Program-made: the position numbers and the translations under genes
From: Nomia melanderi
Lineage: Eukaryota > Arthropoda > Insecta > Hymenoptera > Halictidae
Direction of reading: 5' to 3'
Assembly (NCBI RefSeq): GCF_051020985.1
Contig: NC_135001.1
Location: 21,321,896 to 21,385,895 of the forward strand
Length of the DNA stretch: 64,000 nt
In this document: positions 43,475 through 54,470 of the stretch, one piece after another
How positions within the stretch are numbered: the first letter of the stretch is position 1
How the letters are laid out: each line of letters starts with the position of its first letter
Notes under the pieces: model-generated
Seen by the model: only the letters and a program-made list of their open reading frames with translations
Database searches by the model: none
Told to the model about the DNA's origin: nothing

Positions 43475-43697
43475 TTAACACTAGAACTACCGTACCAGTA
43501 AAAATGACTAGTTTCGATTCTTTGTTTAGCATTTATTGATATCTTCGAAGCATTGAATATTCGGAATGATTTTGAAAATAAATAGTATCATTCAGTACTA
43601 TAATGAATGTCTGAAGGAACTGAAAATAATCTATTGTTACAGTTTTTATAAGAATTACATATTAATCGTATCAAATGCTCGGTAGTTCCAGTGTTAA
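43475..43697 (+). mobile_element. Family B element, full length (B6)
   Basis: The ends are TTAACACTAGAACTACCG and CGGTAGTTCCAGTGTTAA. The dyad (CCAGTAA, AAA, TGACTAG) is 20 bases inside and slightly decayed. Its right TTAA (43694-43697) is also the left TTAA of N6. Confidence 0.9.
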
Positions 43698-43905
43698 CAC
43701 TAGGTTTACAGAAGTTTATTGTACGGTTTATTTTATTGTTCCTAGAAAAATTGTTATCTACTTGGATCTTGGAAATTACAGATTTAAAAGTACATAATTA
43801 GGATACATATTTGTATAATTGAATCGATCGAAATCAATGTAAACATTTACCAAATAATGTTCATAGAACACGTTAAATTGACGCGTTCAGTAAACCTAGT
43901 ATTAA
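43694..43905 (-). mobile_element. Family N element, full length (N6)
   Basis: The ends are TTAACACTAGGTTTACAG and TTCAGTAAACCTAGTATTAA. Interior GTTTATTTTATTGTTCCTAG matches N1. The dyad remnant ACGTTAAATTGACGCG lies near the right end. Confidence 0.9.
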
Positions 43906-44556
43906 GTAATCGATATATAATTTAGCTTCATGCTAGAGGTTATTTGTATTTCAAGGAATCTTCGTCCGCAAAGGGTTAAAGCAATCTCCCTTTGCTAAGT
44001 CTGAGGATGCAGAAATCTTTACGTACAGCCGAACCAACGGTTGGATAAAGACGATGAGTTTCAGTGACAGCCACCTATTAGACAGACACGCAGGACCCAC
44101 CGCGATAGGTGCAATCTGCCAGCGAACGAGAAACAAAGGCCGAAATTTCGGAGTCAAGTGGCACAGAAGCGGAAACCTTTGGAGTGCGTTGACCCTACAC
44201 CGCAGAGCAGGATCGTTCCCTTCGTTAAATATCCCCACCCCAACCGATCGGCCCTTTTTTTCTCTTGCTCCCCGTGCCCCGTGTAACCCCCATCGGCGGG
44301 ACAGCTGGTCGCGTGCTGACCCCCATGGCGGTGCACGACGAGACCACGGCTTGTTTCCCCATCTACAGGGTGTCTTTCAAGTTTAACTTAAATCCTTCGT
44401 ACCACGAGTCTCATAGCTCATCGTTGAATCGAGTTTGCTATCCGGAATAGAAAATAATGGTTTATCATAACGATTCTCTATAAATCTCATTGATTACTGA
44501 AACTTATTTATTATCGAATTTGCAGATTAATCGCGTAAGTTCTCAAGACTACCCGA
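43906..44556. other. GC-rich segment with family F end
   Basis: CTTCGTCCGCAAAGGGTTAA closes at about 43979 and is a reversed F terminus. CpG-rich unique DNA follows (44010-44340) with opposed open frames of 95-110 codons, none recognised. TACAGGGTGTC near 44365 may be an old transposon end. Confidence 0.4.
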
Positions 44557-44735
44557 TTAACCCTTGAAATGCTGAGTGGGTTTCTATAGGGAGCCCAGAA
44601 AGTAGTTTTCCTTAATAATTTTGTAATTTCTTGTAATTTTTCATATTTTATGTGTTTTCTCTTTTTTTATTTTGTTTTTAGCTATAAACATACTGGGGCC
44701 TCCTGGAAGACCCCACTCAGCATTTTAAGGGTTAA
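44557..44735. mobile_element. TTAA element, family J
   Basis: At 179 bp it has a 24-bp terminal inverted repeat with one mismatch: TTAACCCTTGAAATGCTGAG plus TGGG at the left, CCCA plus CTCAGCATTTTAAGGGTTAA at the right. Imperfectly symmetric blocks (TGGG...CCCA) start 20 bases inside. It is the only copy in the window and probably one of the youngest, given the matching ends. Confidence 0.85.
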
Positions 44736-44751
44736 AAATTATACGTTCCGT

Positions 44752-45079
44752 TTAACCCCTGGCGCTATTTCTTCCTCGGTTCTGAGATACGATTACTTTG
44801 TCGTTAATAATTTATGGGAGAAAGAAAAATTGTAGGCATACTCTATCTGCGTTCGCTCTACAAGGACGAGTGAGACTCGTGATGAAGATCTCTAGACTAA
44901 TTTGACAACAATCAATGTTGTTCATTACCCACGGATCAAAGCACATTTCGCTGTTAACAATCTATCTTCAAATGAAATTTCCGCTTGAAGTAGAATGGAA
45001 AATTTTGCTACTTCTAAATTGCCGATAGTAAAATGTTACGAGCTTAGTAGCGAAAATAAATAGTACATCAAGGGGTTAA
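44752..45079. mobile_element. Family E composite (E3)
   Basis: The left 110 bp (TTAACCCCTGGCGC, then ACTTTGTCGTTAATAATTTA) is the inverse of the E4 right end. The right 218 bp matches E1 through CATCAAGGGGTTAA. In between sits the intact dyad ACGAGT-GAG-ACTCGT (44866-44880). The right TTAA is shared with B7. Confidence 0.75.
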
Positions 45080-45265
45080 CACTAGAACTACCGTACCAGT
45101 CAAAATGACTGGTTTCGATTTGTTTAGCAATTATTGATATCTTCGAAGCATCGAATATTCGAAATGATTTTGAAAATAAATAGTTTCATTTCAGCACTAT
45201 AGTGCCTAAAGAAACTGAAAATAATTTATTGTTACAATTTTTATAGGAATTGCATATATTCCTTC
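45076..45265 (+). mobile_element. Family B element, right end missing (B7)
   Basis: TTAACACTAGAACTACCG, then the intact dyad CCAGTCA-AAA-TGACTGG (45096-45112), 20 bases inside. The interior matches B6 to about 45260 (TTTTTATAGGAATTGCATAT). The terminal 30 bp are absent. Confidence 0.88.
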
Positions 45266-46529
45266 GAATAAAGAACACATCGAAATTGCTTCGACAGTTG
45301 AATAAATAAAACATTTACCGGGACGTATCAACGTTTGTGATTCACTTTCTACATGTAAAGTTTCCATCCATCGTCCATTGTCAGCAAAACAAAGCTACAC
45401 AGTTGACACTATGCTTCATAATGAAATTCAAATATTTGCTGTATTATATTAATCTTCCATCCACGCTACATTGCCAATAACAATGATTTATTATATTCCT
45501 TCGAACAAAGAACACATCGAAATTGCTTCAATAGTTAAATAACGAAAACCTTTACAAAAGAGTATTATTCACTTTAAATCCAAATGAATCAATATTTCTG
45601 CTATTGAAAATCTTCACGCAACACGTTGTTACAAAGTTCAATAAACATCAACGAGAGAAATCAATATCAGTTATTCACTTCTTCCAATTACCCTAATCCC
45701 TCTTTGAAAAAATAAACATTATCCTACCGCTCCATTTTATTTATAAAAGTCATGGTCCCTAGTTCCTGTAGATCCCTATAGATCCGAAGACGCGATACGG
45801 CCCGTATCTTGTCGTTCATCGACCGATCGAAGCGAGGCAGAGGTGAAAAAGAAGGAAGAGTAGAATCGTTCCTGATTTCGTGGGTGAGAGAGGATTAAGA
45901 TTGATCACGGACGCGACGTCGTGACTACGTAACGACGGTTCTGAAAGGATTCGAATTAAAAGACTCGCGGCGGTCGCTCATTGGAATTCCGTGGCTCGGC
46001 CCCGCTGCGTAGGTGTTTACCGCGGCCCCCCGAAATTGATGTATATTAATGACTCGGTCCGCGGCGCAGGGATACCGCACCGACGCCCCGGATCCTTTGT
46101 TCGCCGGGCCCTCGTCAGGATGAAAAGAAGTGGCACGCATCGGATTACAAATGTCCCCCACAAACTCCGGCCCCTTTCCTTTCTCCGGAAAACTCTCCGC
46201 CTTTCTTACGGAGGTAAGTATTATATAACGAGGCACTCGTGTCCTTTAAAATTAATTGGACGACAGCCTTGCGTTCGGAACGGCGGCGGTTTGCTATCGT
46301 AATTGTGAGGAATGTCTTTATGTTAAAATATTGATAACTACCGAAACGAGGTTACGTACGTTAAGGTCAGACAATGCATGTTCATTTCGTTCTCTTTTAT
46401 CTGTGCTGCTGTTATTGTGTTCTATTGACCCTTTGAGGATCTGAGGATTCTTATTTTTTTATTATGAACAGTTGTTGAAACTTATTGTTAGTTCGATAAT
46501 TTAATATGGAAGTTTTTGGCTTATTTGAA
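45266..46529. other. Unique sequence with GC-rich core
   Basis: AT-rich to 45770 with a short direct repeat (TTCCTTCGAATAAAGAACAC near 45269 and a near-copy at 45497). CpG-rich at 45780-46290 with opposed 103-codon frames, neither recognised. Confidence 0.4.
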
Positions 46530-46850
46530 AAGTGATACTATTATAATTAATTGTAGTTAAGACTACAAACGTTGAACTTTGTTTTCTATGAAGGTACTGT
46601 TAAAAGTGAAACAATTATAATTAATTATAGGAAAATATTGTCGAAATCAAATATCGAATCTGTGTATATTTAAGACTACAAAGGTTGAATTTTGTTTTCT
46701 ATGAAGCTACTGTTAAAAGTGAAACAATTATATTATAATTAATTGTAGAAAAAGATTGTCGAAATCAAATAGTATTGAATCTGTGTATATTTAAGACTAC
46801 GAACGTTGAACTTTGTGTTTCTTTTCTATGAAGCTACTGTTATATAGAGG
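46530..46850. repeat. Tandem array, 113-121 bp unit, about 2.5 copies
   Basis: GACTACAAACGTTGAACTTT and variants are at 46561, 46674 and 46795, with AAGTGAAACAATTATA and GATTGTCGAAATCAAATA between. Confidence 0.9.
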
Positions 46851-47232
46851 GTTGGATGGAATTCGTGTTCTAGAATTGTCGAAGTTTAAATGGCTCTTGG
46901 AAAGAAGAATTTCGCTCGTCGACGAGAACCGCGGCCGACTACGTGGAAGGGCGGTGTTCGATCCGCTTCCTCGAGGTTTCCTGTTTGATCGTCGCTTATC
47001 TCGGCTTCGCGCGACAGAAAATTGCGAAACGAACACCGTGTGCACAAACGTTTGCATAGTCACGCCCCTCGAACTTTCCTGTTTCTAGTTCTTTTGGAGA
47101 ACGCGTGTGGCAGCACGACGCAGAAAGGACTCGCGCGAGAGAGCCACGCGCCGTTGCCGAAGGATGCGGTCGGTCGCTGCCGTGTAGAAAATATCCTTCG
47201 CCAATGCGTTTACGGTAATCTTCGGTTCAACG
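46851..47232. other. GC-rich segment
   Basis: Opposed open frames of 88-111 codons. No gene recognised. Confidence 0.35.
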
Positions 47233-47485
47233 AGACACATTTGTCACATGATATTATAAACAATGTTGTACAAAACTTACTCTTTTTTGATAGGTTTTTA
47301 AGTCCACACCCTTTACATGTTACAATACATTCAGAAATTATGAATGCAAAGGAGTAAAAGACACATTTGTCACGTGAAATTATAAAAAATGTTGTACAAA
47401 ATTTACTCTTTTTGATAGGTTTTTAAGTCCACATCCTTTACATATTACAATACATTCAGAAATTACGAATGCAAAGGAGTACAAG
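47233..47485. repeat. Tandem duplication, 127-bp unit, two copies
   Basis: GACACATTTGTCAC starts at 47233 and 47360. The units run to AATGCAAAGGAGTAMAAG and differ at about six positions. GACACATTTGTCAC has dyad character of its own (GACA with TGTC). Confidence 0.93.
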
Positions 47486-47500
47486 TTTCATCATATATTT

Positions 47501-47690
47501 CACCCTTTCCACTCGACAATATCTTTCACTATAAATGTTCATTAGTTTTTGCTGAGATATTAATATTACCTGAAACTAACAGAGAAAAATCGTACGTAAA
47601 TTAACGAGAACAATTTATTCCTATGGTTCATATGTTGATACCTGATACAAAATTATAAATTGAATTTTAAAGTCTCTAATTTTCTTATAT
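47501..47690 (-). mobile_element. Family A element, dyad end missing (A10)
   Basis: CACCCTTTCCACTCGACAAT, then interior matching A3 (GTTCATATGTTGATACCTGA). It breaks off before the dyad end and joins family F. Confidence 0.65.
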
Positions 47691-47890
47691 TAAGCTTTTG
47701 CGGACTGTCGACATTTTGGCGAGATGAAATGTTCATATTTGGAAGACCAAGCGCAAGTGAGTTAATTACTTAAACATCTAGAGATCTGCACAGTTTACTT
47801 TTTTCTATTGATTAAGCGATTGATAAATCATTTAGTTTCGTCTGTCGAAGGTTTTGTACATTCCTAAGAACCTTCATCCGCAAAGGGTTA
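47691..47890 (+). mobile_element. Family F element, nearly complete
   Basis: TTAAGCTTTTGCGGACTGTC and ACATTTTGGCGAGATGAAAT open it, and CTTCATCCGCAAAGGGTTAA (about 47890) closes it. The core dyad is TGTCGACA. Length is about 200 bp, similar to the F copy at 48806. Confidence 0.7.
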
Positions 47891-48469
47891 AATCAAATGG
47901 TTAAATCAAAGTTAATTAATTAATATTTGATGAACGTACAAGTAACGCCACCGACACGAAGAAGCAAACAATTGTCGGATTAAGAATTGAACGCGCACGT
48001 CAAACAGCGGATAAAAAATACGAGCGAATCGCAGCGTGAAATATTCGTTCCGCTCGATTTATTTTGGACCGCACGAATTGGACCCCTTCCAACAGATCGA
48101 AAAAATGGTCCCGGCGACGCTGCCCAATTTTCGGGAGGGGTTCCCGGAAACGACGAACGAGTACCGACGAAAACGATTGCGCAAACGATTCGCGGAGTTT
48201 GCTGATTCCCCGGCCACGCCCTTCGAACTTTTACCGATCGTAAATCGTCCGTTGACGGTGTAGAGAATTTTGTTTACCTGGGGCGGCGGACAATTCGAGC
48301 GACGGCCCTGCGCGAGTACCTTCAGGACGAGACAACGGAGCAAACGACCCCCCGTGGAGAACTCGGGCGGAGCCCTTATTGTCGCGTGGGCGAAGGGGGA
48401 CGAGAAACAGCAGCGACGCAAAGACGCAACGACGACAGGACTATTTACGCAGAAAGGCCAGGCAAAATG
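47891..48469. other. GC-rich island
   Basis: CpG-rich unique DNA. Open frames of 72-75 codons (+) and 120 codons (-) overlap. None is recognised. Confidence 0.4.
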
Positions 48470-49340
48470 AATCGGTTGGATCGATCGATGTGAAGTATTG
48501 ACCGTGGAAAGTTGAATACAACAATTAATCGGTAATAATATAAATAATAGGTGAAATATATATTTATATATATATATATTTAATTAACCTTCTGCGGACG
48601 AAGATCGCTCGAAATATACGAAACCTTCAACATATGAAGCAAAATTGTATATCAATTGCTTAAATAATAGAAAGAAAGAAAACTACGTGCTGATCTTAGA
48701 AAGTTAAATATAACAATTAATCAGTAATAATATAAATAATAGGAGAAATGATTTTATTCGATCGATCGCTATAAAACATCGACTGCAGGAAGTCGAATAT
48801 AGTAATTAACCCTTTGCTGATGAAGATTCTTCGAAACATACGAAACCTTCAACATATGAAGCTAAATTATATATCAATTGCTTAATTAATAGAAAGAAAA
48901 TTACGTGCAGATCTCTTACTGATCGACCAATTAGATAATTCTTCCACGACTTATTCTTCAAAATCTGAACGTTTTATCTCACCGAAATGCCGACATCCGC
49001 AAAGGGTTAATCGGCAGTAATACAAATAATAATAAGCGAAATGATTCGGTTGGATCGATCGATGTGAAGTATTGATCGTGGAAAGTTGAATACAACAATT
49101 AATCGGTAATAATACAAATAATAGGCGAAATGATTTTATTCGATCGATGGCTGTAATATATCGACTGCAGGAAGTCGAATACAATAATTAACCCTTCGCG
49201 GCCGAAGATTCTTCGAAACATATAAAACCAACATATGAAGTTAAATTATATATCAATTGCTTAATTAATAGAAAGAAAACTACGCGCTGATCTTAGAAAG
49301 TCGAATATAACAATTAATCGGTAATAATATAAATAATAGG
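48470..49340. repeat. Higher-order tandem array containing family F copies
   Basis: The short unit ACAATTAATCGGTAATAATA plus AAATAATAGG recurs near 48520, 48712, 49094 and 49310. GGTTGGATCGATCGATGTGA is at about 48474 and 49049. F sequences start at 48584, 48806 and 49189. The first and third are truncated at the same point (GCTGATCTTAGAAAGT), so a deleted F copy was amplified with the array. Confidence 0.85.
48806..49010 (+). mobile_element. Family F element at a resolved TTAA target
   Basis: Starts TTAACCCTTTGCTGATGAAG and ends CATCCGCAAAGGGTTAA, 205 bp. Its flanks read AGTAA-TTAA at left and TTAA-TCGGCAGTAATA at right. Unoccupied array units read ACAATTAATCGGTAATAATA, so one TTAA was duplicated. 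Confidence 0.88.
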
Positions 49341-50340
49341 CAAAACGATTTTAATGCATCAATGTGGAATTATCTCCAAAAATTCAACTAAACCGATTAA
49401 TTAGTAGCAATAAACTCAATAAAAATAATTTCATCGAACCGACCGACATAATCTACAAAATTACATTATACATCAACGAAATCTACGCACAGCAATGACA
49501 CAAACGCAATGCCAGAGAATGTATACTATATTCCAACGTCTTCTGCGAATCGTTGTATTCCCGTAGAAAATATTTTCCGTTCTTCGAAGAAAATTGCAAT
49601 TCCGAATCTCGAGCAGAAATTCGATGCGGATACGCGACGTAGAATAAAAAGGATCGTCGGCCGGGGGTGGGGGCAGGGATCGTGTGCCGTGCACGGCACG
49701 TTCTAGGGATCCGTAGATCGCGATTGATATTCCACGCGTGCAGCACGACGCCGCGCGCAGCGGCGCATTATTCCGAGCCGTGCACGCCGCCGGAATAAAA
49801 TCCCGTCTGCACTTTACGATCGGCTGACTGGCAGCGGTCCCGTGCATTTCTGCGCTATTTGTCAGCGAATTTGTCGATGCCGATTACCGCGTTCGCGCGA
49901 CAGTGATCTCTGGGTCACGGCCGACTCGCAAATCTTTCTACGATTCTGCAACGCCTGCTCCCCTCCGCCGCCGAACCTCCCCCGCCTCGACGTTTCTATG
50001 CGTCCGGCAAATCGAAGCTGCGCAGTTGACGCATATTTTTTGTTGGTGCTCGGTTCGTCAGCGATACAACCAACTGTCTGGTATCTCGCTCCGACATCGC
50101 CGACTAGCACGTCGGGGAAAAATGATAAATTACCGAGTATCGTTTATTTATCGGTGTATCCTTTTTATCGGTCGTCACGTTTATTCGGTTGACCGTGGTC
50201 TGCTCTGTGCTTGCGGCTTGAACGGGAATATGTTGTTCGGTATTCTTTACTTGGGCTTTATTCGTGCATTGGCGAACGCTTATTGATTTTCTTGAGTTTG
50301 CGTTCTAAACAGATTTTTCTGTGAGGAAGTGTATGTGGGA
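49341..50340. other. Unique sequence with GC-rich core
   Basis: CpG-rich at 49600-50060. Opposed frames of 116-127 codons (+) and 124 codons (-) have no recognised domain. A short perfect inverted run, GTGCCGTGCACGGCAC, occurs near 49683. Confidence 0.4.
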
Positions 50341-50790
50341 ATGAGAATAGAAATGATACTAGAAATAATTATAGAAATAATCATAGAAATAATCATAGAA
50401 ATGATTATAGAAATAATACTAGAAATAATCATAGAAATTATTGTTATTAATTCTATTACTTCTGTTATTATTCTGATCACTATTTCTATTATTTCTATGA
50501 TTATTTCTAGTATTAACAGAGGTAATAGAATTAAGAATAATAATAATAATAGAGATACTAGAAATAATACTAGAAATAATAGAAATAATAGGAATAATGA
50601 TCACAATAATAACAGAAATAATAGAACTAATAAGAATAATAATAATAGAGATACTAGAAATAATACTAGAAATAATAGAAATAATAGGAATAATGATCAG
50701 AATAATAACAGAAATAATAGAATCAATAAGAAGAATAACAATAGAGACACTAGGAATAATAATAGAAATACCAATAGAAACTAATAATAA
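50341..50790. repeat. Trinucleotide-like microsatellite with internal inversion
   Basis: The left 95 bp is AGAAATAATCAT-type repeat and the next 75 bp is its inverse (TTATTTCTATTATTTCT-type). The remaining 270 bp returns to the first strand as AATAATAGAAATAATAG repeats. The inverted half can pair with either side. Ile-rich and Asn-rich open frames here are artefacts. Confidence 0.93.
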
Positions 50791-51439
50791 GAAAGATAAT
50801 AATTCTCAGAGATTTAGCGAGTTCCACGAGCCTCGATGCCTAAAAAGAAACGAAGCGTATCACGTGTTCCGCCGCAACTCTTCAGGCCAGGTGTTTCCCG
50901 AATATTGTGGGGGTCGGCGGTCGATGAGGACGACCCTGGACAAGTCTCGCAGCACGAAACCCCCTGGCTCGGTGGTTTACAGGCACGAACGGGGGGGTTC
51001 CTCGTGGCGGTATTGATTTTCGTGTTGCTCCCCTGCAGCCCCCCGCCGCCCCCTCCAGAAAAACCGGACGGAAGGGGCCATTTGCTCACTTCGCCGAATT
51101 AGTCGACCGAAAGAATTGCATTACGAGATTACGAGGCTTAAGTGCCGCCGGGCCGACGAGTCTATTCGTCGTCCCGGCGTTTTCGTCGCGCGCAACTAGC
51201 GGCACGCGGGGAAATTTCCAGGAAAATGGTAAAAGTTCGGCGATCGACATCGACGACTCGTTTCTGATATTGTTCTTCGCGGAGGAATCGATTGGATAGG
51301 AGGAAGACCAGGAGTAGTGCTTTTCTGGCCCATTGGTCTCGAAGTATTAAAGCTACATCGGTCTTCTCGTCTGCTATATTGAGGGGAGGTTTATTTTCAA
51401 TGCTTATATACTTCAAATATATATCGTAAAAACGATGAT
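50791..51439. other. GC-rich island
   Basis: CpG-rich at 50815-51240. Opposed frames of 88-91 codons include a Pro-rich and a Gly-rich run that are complements of one another. No gene recognised. Confidence 0.4.
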
Positions 51440-51600
51440 CATTAGAAAACATTTCTATATTCTACATAATGATACCTAATGCGGTGACATTGAGTTAGAC
51501 GAACGTGCAATAACGATGATGCAATTCAATGGTTTAATACTTGGTTTTTTCCATTTCATGTACTTTGCTCTGTGAAATCGTACGACATTCGATGTATTAA
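51440..51600 (-). mobile_element. Family C element (C4)
   Basis: GAAATCGTACGACATTCGAT followed by GTATTAA is the inverse of the C start, and CCATTTCATGTACTTTGCTC and GACGAACGTGCAATAACGAT are inverses of C2 interior. Its TTAA (51597-51600) is also the start of A11. The far end is uncertain. Confidence 0.65.
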
Positions 51601-51826
51601 CCCTTTGCACTCGAGAGGTGACTCTCTCACCACTTGATTTCGAAATTTGATGTTTAATATTATATTTCCTATAATGCATCATTTTGAGAAATATTCAAAT
51701 AAAATAGCTTTGTTCCTCAATGTACGCGTGATTTCTCGTCGACTTAGTTTCACAAAATATCGATTTTATCTCAACAGAAAACGTTAAAATATTTCTAGTG
51801 AAAAGCTTCCGAGTGCGAAGGGTTAA
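51597..51826 (+). mobile_element. Family A element, full length (A11)
   Basis: The ends are TTAACCCTTTGCACTCGAG and CCGAGTGCGAAGGGTTAA. The dyad lost its centre (GGTGACTCTCTCACC). The interior matches A5 (GCTTTGTTCCTCAATGTACG). Confidence 0.88.
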
Positions 51827-51888
51827 AATCTTTCCCGCTTCTCCCATATTCCAATGATATCCCATTCTACCGAAACCATTCTGTTTCT

Positions 51889-52131
51889 TCAACCCTTTGC
51901 ACTCCAGAAGTTTTTCACCGGAAATATTCAATATTTTCTAATGAGATACAGATGACATTTTCTTAGATTGAATTAAGAAATATCACATGCATCGAGGAAG
52001 AGAACTATTTTCTTTCAATATTTCGTACATTGATGCATTGTACAAAGTGTAATATTAAATGTCAAACTCTATGATTTACCGTGTCAAATCAATTGACAAC
52101 TAAGAGTCACCTCTCGAATGCAAAGGGTTAA
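51889..52131 (-). mobile_element. Family A element, full length (A12)
   Basis: Begins TCAACCCTTTGCACTCCAG and ends CTCGAATGCAAAGGGTTAA. The dyad is expanded to TTGACAACTAAGAGTCACC. It lies 62 bp from A11 in opposite orientation, so the pair forms a large inverted repeat. Confidence 0.85.
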
Positions 52132-52928
52132 TAAAGATACTATTTCTGAAAAAAGAAACGTTCGTACAAGTTTCGAGATTCGCTAGCCTTTCTACAGTTA
52201 TCCACTCGAAATGCAATTGTTTTAATTTCGCACAAAACTCACGCGTTCCTTCTATACAGAATAATTCGAAATTCCGTGGACACTAGCACCCTTATTTCAT
52301 GACCCTCGGGCGAAGCGCAAAAATGTTTCTTTTATCGCCGGCGAGGTCCAGTATAGACCGGCCTACAATCGTTAATTCTTCGCGCCGTGCAACAATTGTC
52401 AAGCGGCACTTCAGCGGTAGACGATAAACCCTCGCTCCCGTACTCGTGTCCCCCGTAATTGCTTCCTGGTTCCCCTTTGTGTCCGCGTTTTCTTGTCTCG
52501 GGCGCGAACATTAACTTTCCGCGGCGCTTGCGCAACGCATCCGGCTCGATGGATTTACCGGCGTTACGATATGGCCAGGCGATGTTACAAAGCCATTATG
52601 TATTTCGTTTCGCGGCAACTCGCGATAGAGAATGCGAGCCGGATCGCGTCGCCTTTGGCTCCGAGCGACAGGATGAGACAACCACCCGATTTGAAGATGA
52701 ATTGGCCACTTAACCTTTTGATCGTCATCTGTATTTAGGTGAATTTCACGATAACTCCCTGCTTCCCCATTGATTCACCTGATAATTTCAGCGTTTAGTC
52801 ATGATACCCGCAACATTGGAATTAACCATTGCATCTGCTGGTCTCGTTAACGCGTCCACTGTCTGGTCACGGTAGCCAACACTTCTCAGTTGCTTGAAAA
52901 CAATTGCATGTAAGATGACTGACGTCGA
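52132..52928. other. Unique sequence with GC-rich core
   Basis: CpG-rich at 52330-52720. Frames of 81-84 codons (+) overlap and are not recognised. Confidence 0.4.
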
Positions 52929-53534
52929 GTCCTCAATAACAAGTACATTGATAACAGTGTAACGCGAGTATTCTACTACATAACTAATCATTCTTCACTG
53001 CGAAAGAATAAAAAACGTCACGCGGAACGCTCAAATCTAGCAGTTGAAGCTTCAACTCAGTTCGATTTACAATATATCAACCCTCTATAGGCTCGTGTGA
53101 CTTTAAAGTCACATCAATATACCGGGTTAAATTCACTTATTTAATTTTTTTATTGCAAAACGACGAACGACATTGAATGATTAATCAACTTAAACTTTTG
53201 TACACACAGGCGTTTACGTTCAACGCTATTGTAACTTCAAAGTTGCAAAATATATTCGTTTCAATAAAATCATTGAAACTATTGAATACATTGTTAATTT
53301 GTGTTCATATTTATTAATTTCATACTGCATAAATTTTGTTACATTCACGAAACAAAATTCGGCCCGTAGAGGGTTAACGAATGGAAGTCCTCAATAACAC
53401 AAGTACATTGATGACAGTATAACACGAGTATTCTACTACATAACTAATCATTCTTCACTGCGAAAGAATAAAAAACGTCACGCGAAACGCTCAAGATCCA
53501 GCAATTGAAGCTTCAACTCAGTTCGATTTAGAAT
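52929..53534. repeat. Direct duplication flanking H2
   Basis: GTCCTCAATAACAAGTACAT at 52929 and its near-copy at 53387 begin 144-148 bp repeats. Both end GAAGCTTCAACTCAGTTCGA with TTTARAAT. H2 lies between them. Confidence 0.88.
53077..53377 (+). mobile_element. Family H element, full length (H2)
   Basis: Begins TCAACCCTCTATAGG and ends CCCGTAGAGGGTTAA. The perfect palindrome TGTGACTTTAAAGTCACA (53096-53113) starts 19 bases inside the end. It is 301 bp and aligns with H1 along its length. Confidence 0.9.
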
Positions 53535-54470
53535 CCATCAGCGAGATGATTTATTCCAATGAATCAGCTATTAGTTGAAAACACGCCGTTACGAAATCCG
53601 AGATATACACGCTTCGAACAAATTTAAGTTGCGCATACACCGGTGCGCTTAGATTGGCCGTTGTCAACAATGGCCAACAGTCCGGAGCAGCTCGAATAAC
53701 AAATAAAGAAGTTGCTCGAATACTCGGGATAGGCGAATTTCAAGTTGTGTCATTGTTGCGGCAATCGAAGGTCTCGTTGCGCGCGTAACGAGCCCGCAGG
53801 ATCGAAAATATCCGCGCGGCTAACGTGCGCAGCGTTCGCGGAACGCGTCGAAGCGAAGATCGGCCGAGGGCTCGCAATAGGTGCGAAACGTGGCCGGTAT
53901 GAATCGATTTATAGCGTTCGCAGAATGCGATCCCTTTGGCAGCCGGACCGGCCGTTTTCTCAGAGGCGCTGGCGCTAAATCCCGGCCTACATGGACGGCG
54001 TGCCAAGCCTTGGCGGACTCCTCGCCTTTCGGAACTGTAGGACGAAGGGTCGCGGGACAAGTCGACGGGCTGCCGTGCCGTAACGATTAAAAATAAAAGC
54101 TTCTCGAACGTGACGGTTCCTGGTATCGATCGGATGCTGCCAGTCGATATTTCGACTACCAGTTAGCCTCGATGCTGGTTTGGCGACTGCGGAGATTCTG
54201 TTTGTTATCGTGGATAAGAGAGAAGAAGAAAATAGGGAAAGTTATAGTTTGACCCTTTGCTCTTCGACCCCTAGATCTGTATCGTGTTAGACGAAAATGT
54301 TCAATTGGATCTGAGAAATCTAGGTGTTATGGATTCCTTTTGAATGTGAATTAAGTATTACTTTTGTATCGTCAATCGTTAACGCAGACTTTAAAACTTA
54401 GAAAATTTGTATTTGAAAAGTTTATATTAAATTTCTAATAAAGCTATAAATTTCCATAAAGCCTCAGAAT
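53535..54470. other. Unique sequence with GC-rich core
   Basis: CpG-rich at 53700-54190. Opposed frames of 69-106 codons have no recognised domain. AT-rich after 54200. Confidence 0.4.

Noticed and set aside
17950..44380. ACAGGGTG motifs at 17955, 41385 and 44366 as Tc1/mariner-type ends
   Set aside because: No matching inverted end or TA duplication could be found near any of them, so they are left as possible remnants only.
50329..50784. Ile/Glu-rich and Asn/Arg-rich frames resembling low-complexity proteins
   Set aside because: Microsatellite translation in several frames on both strands.
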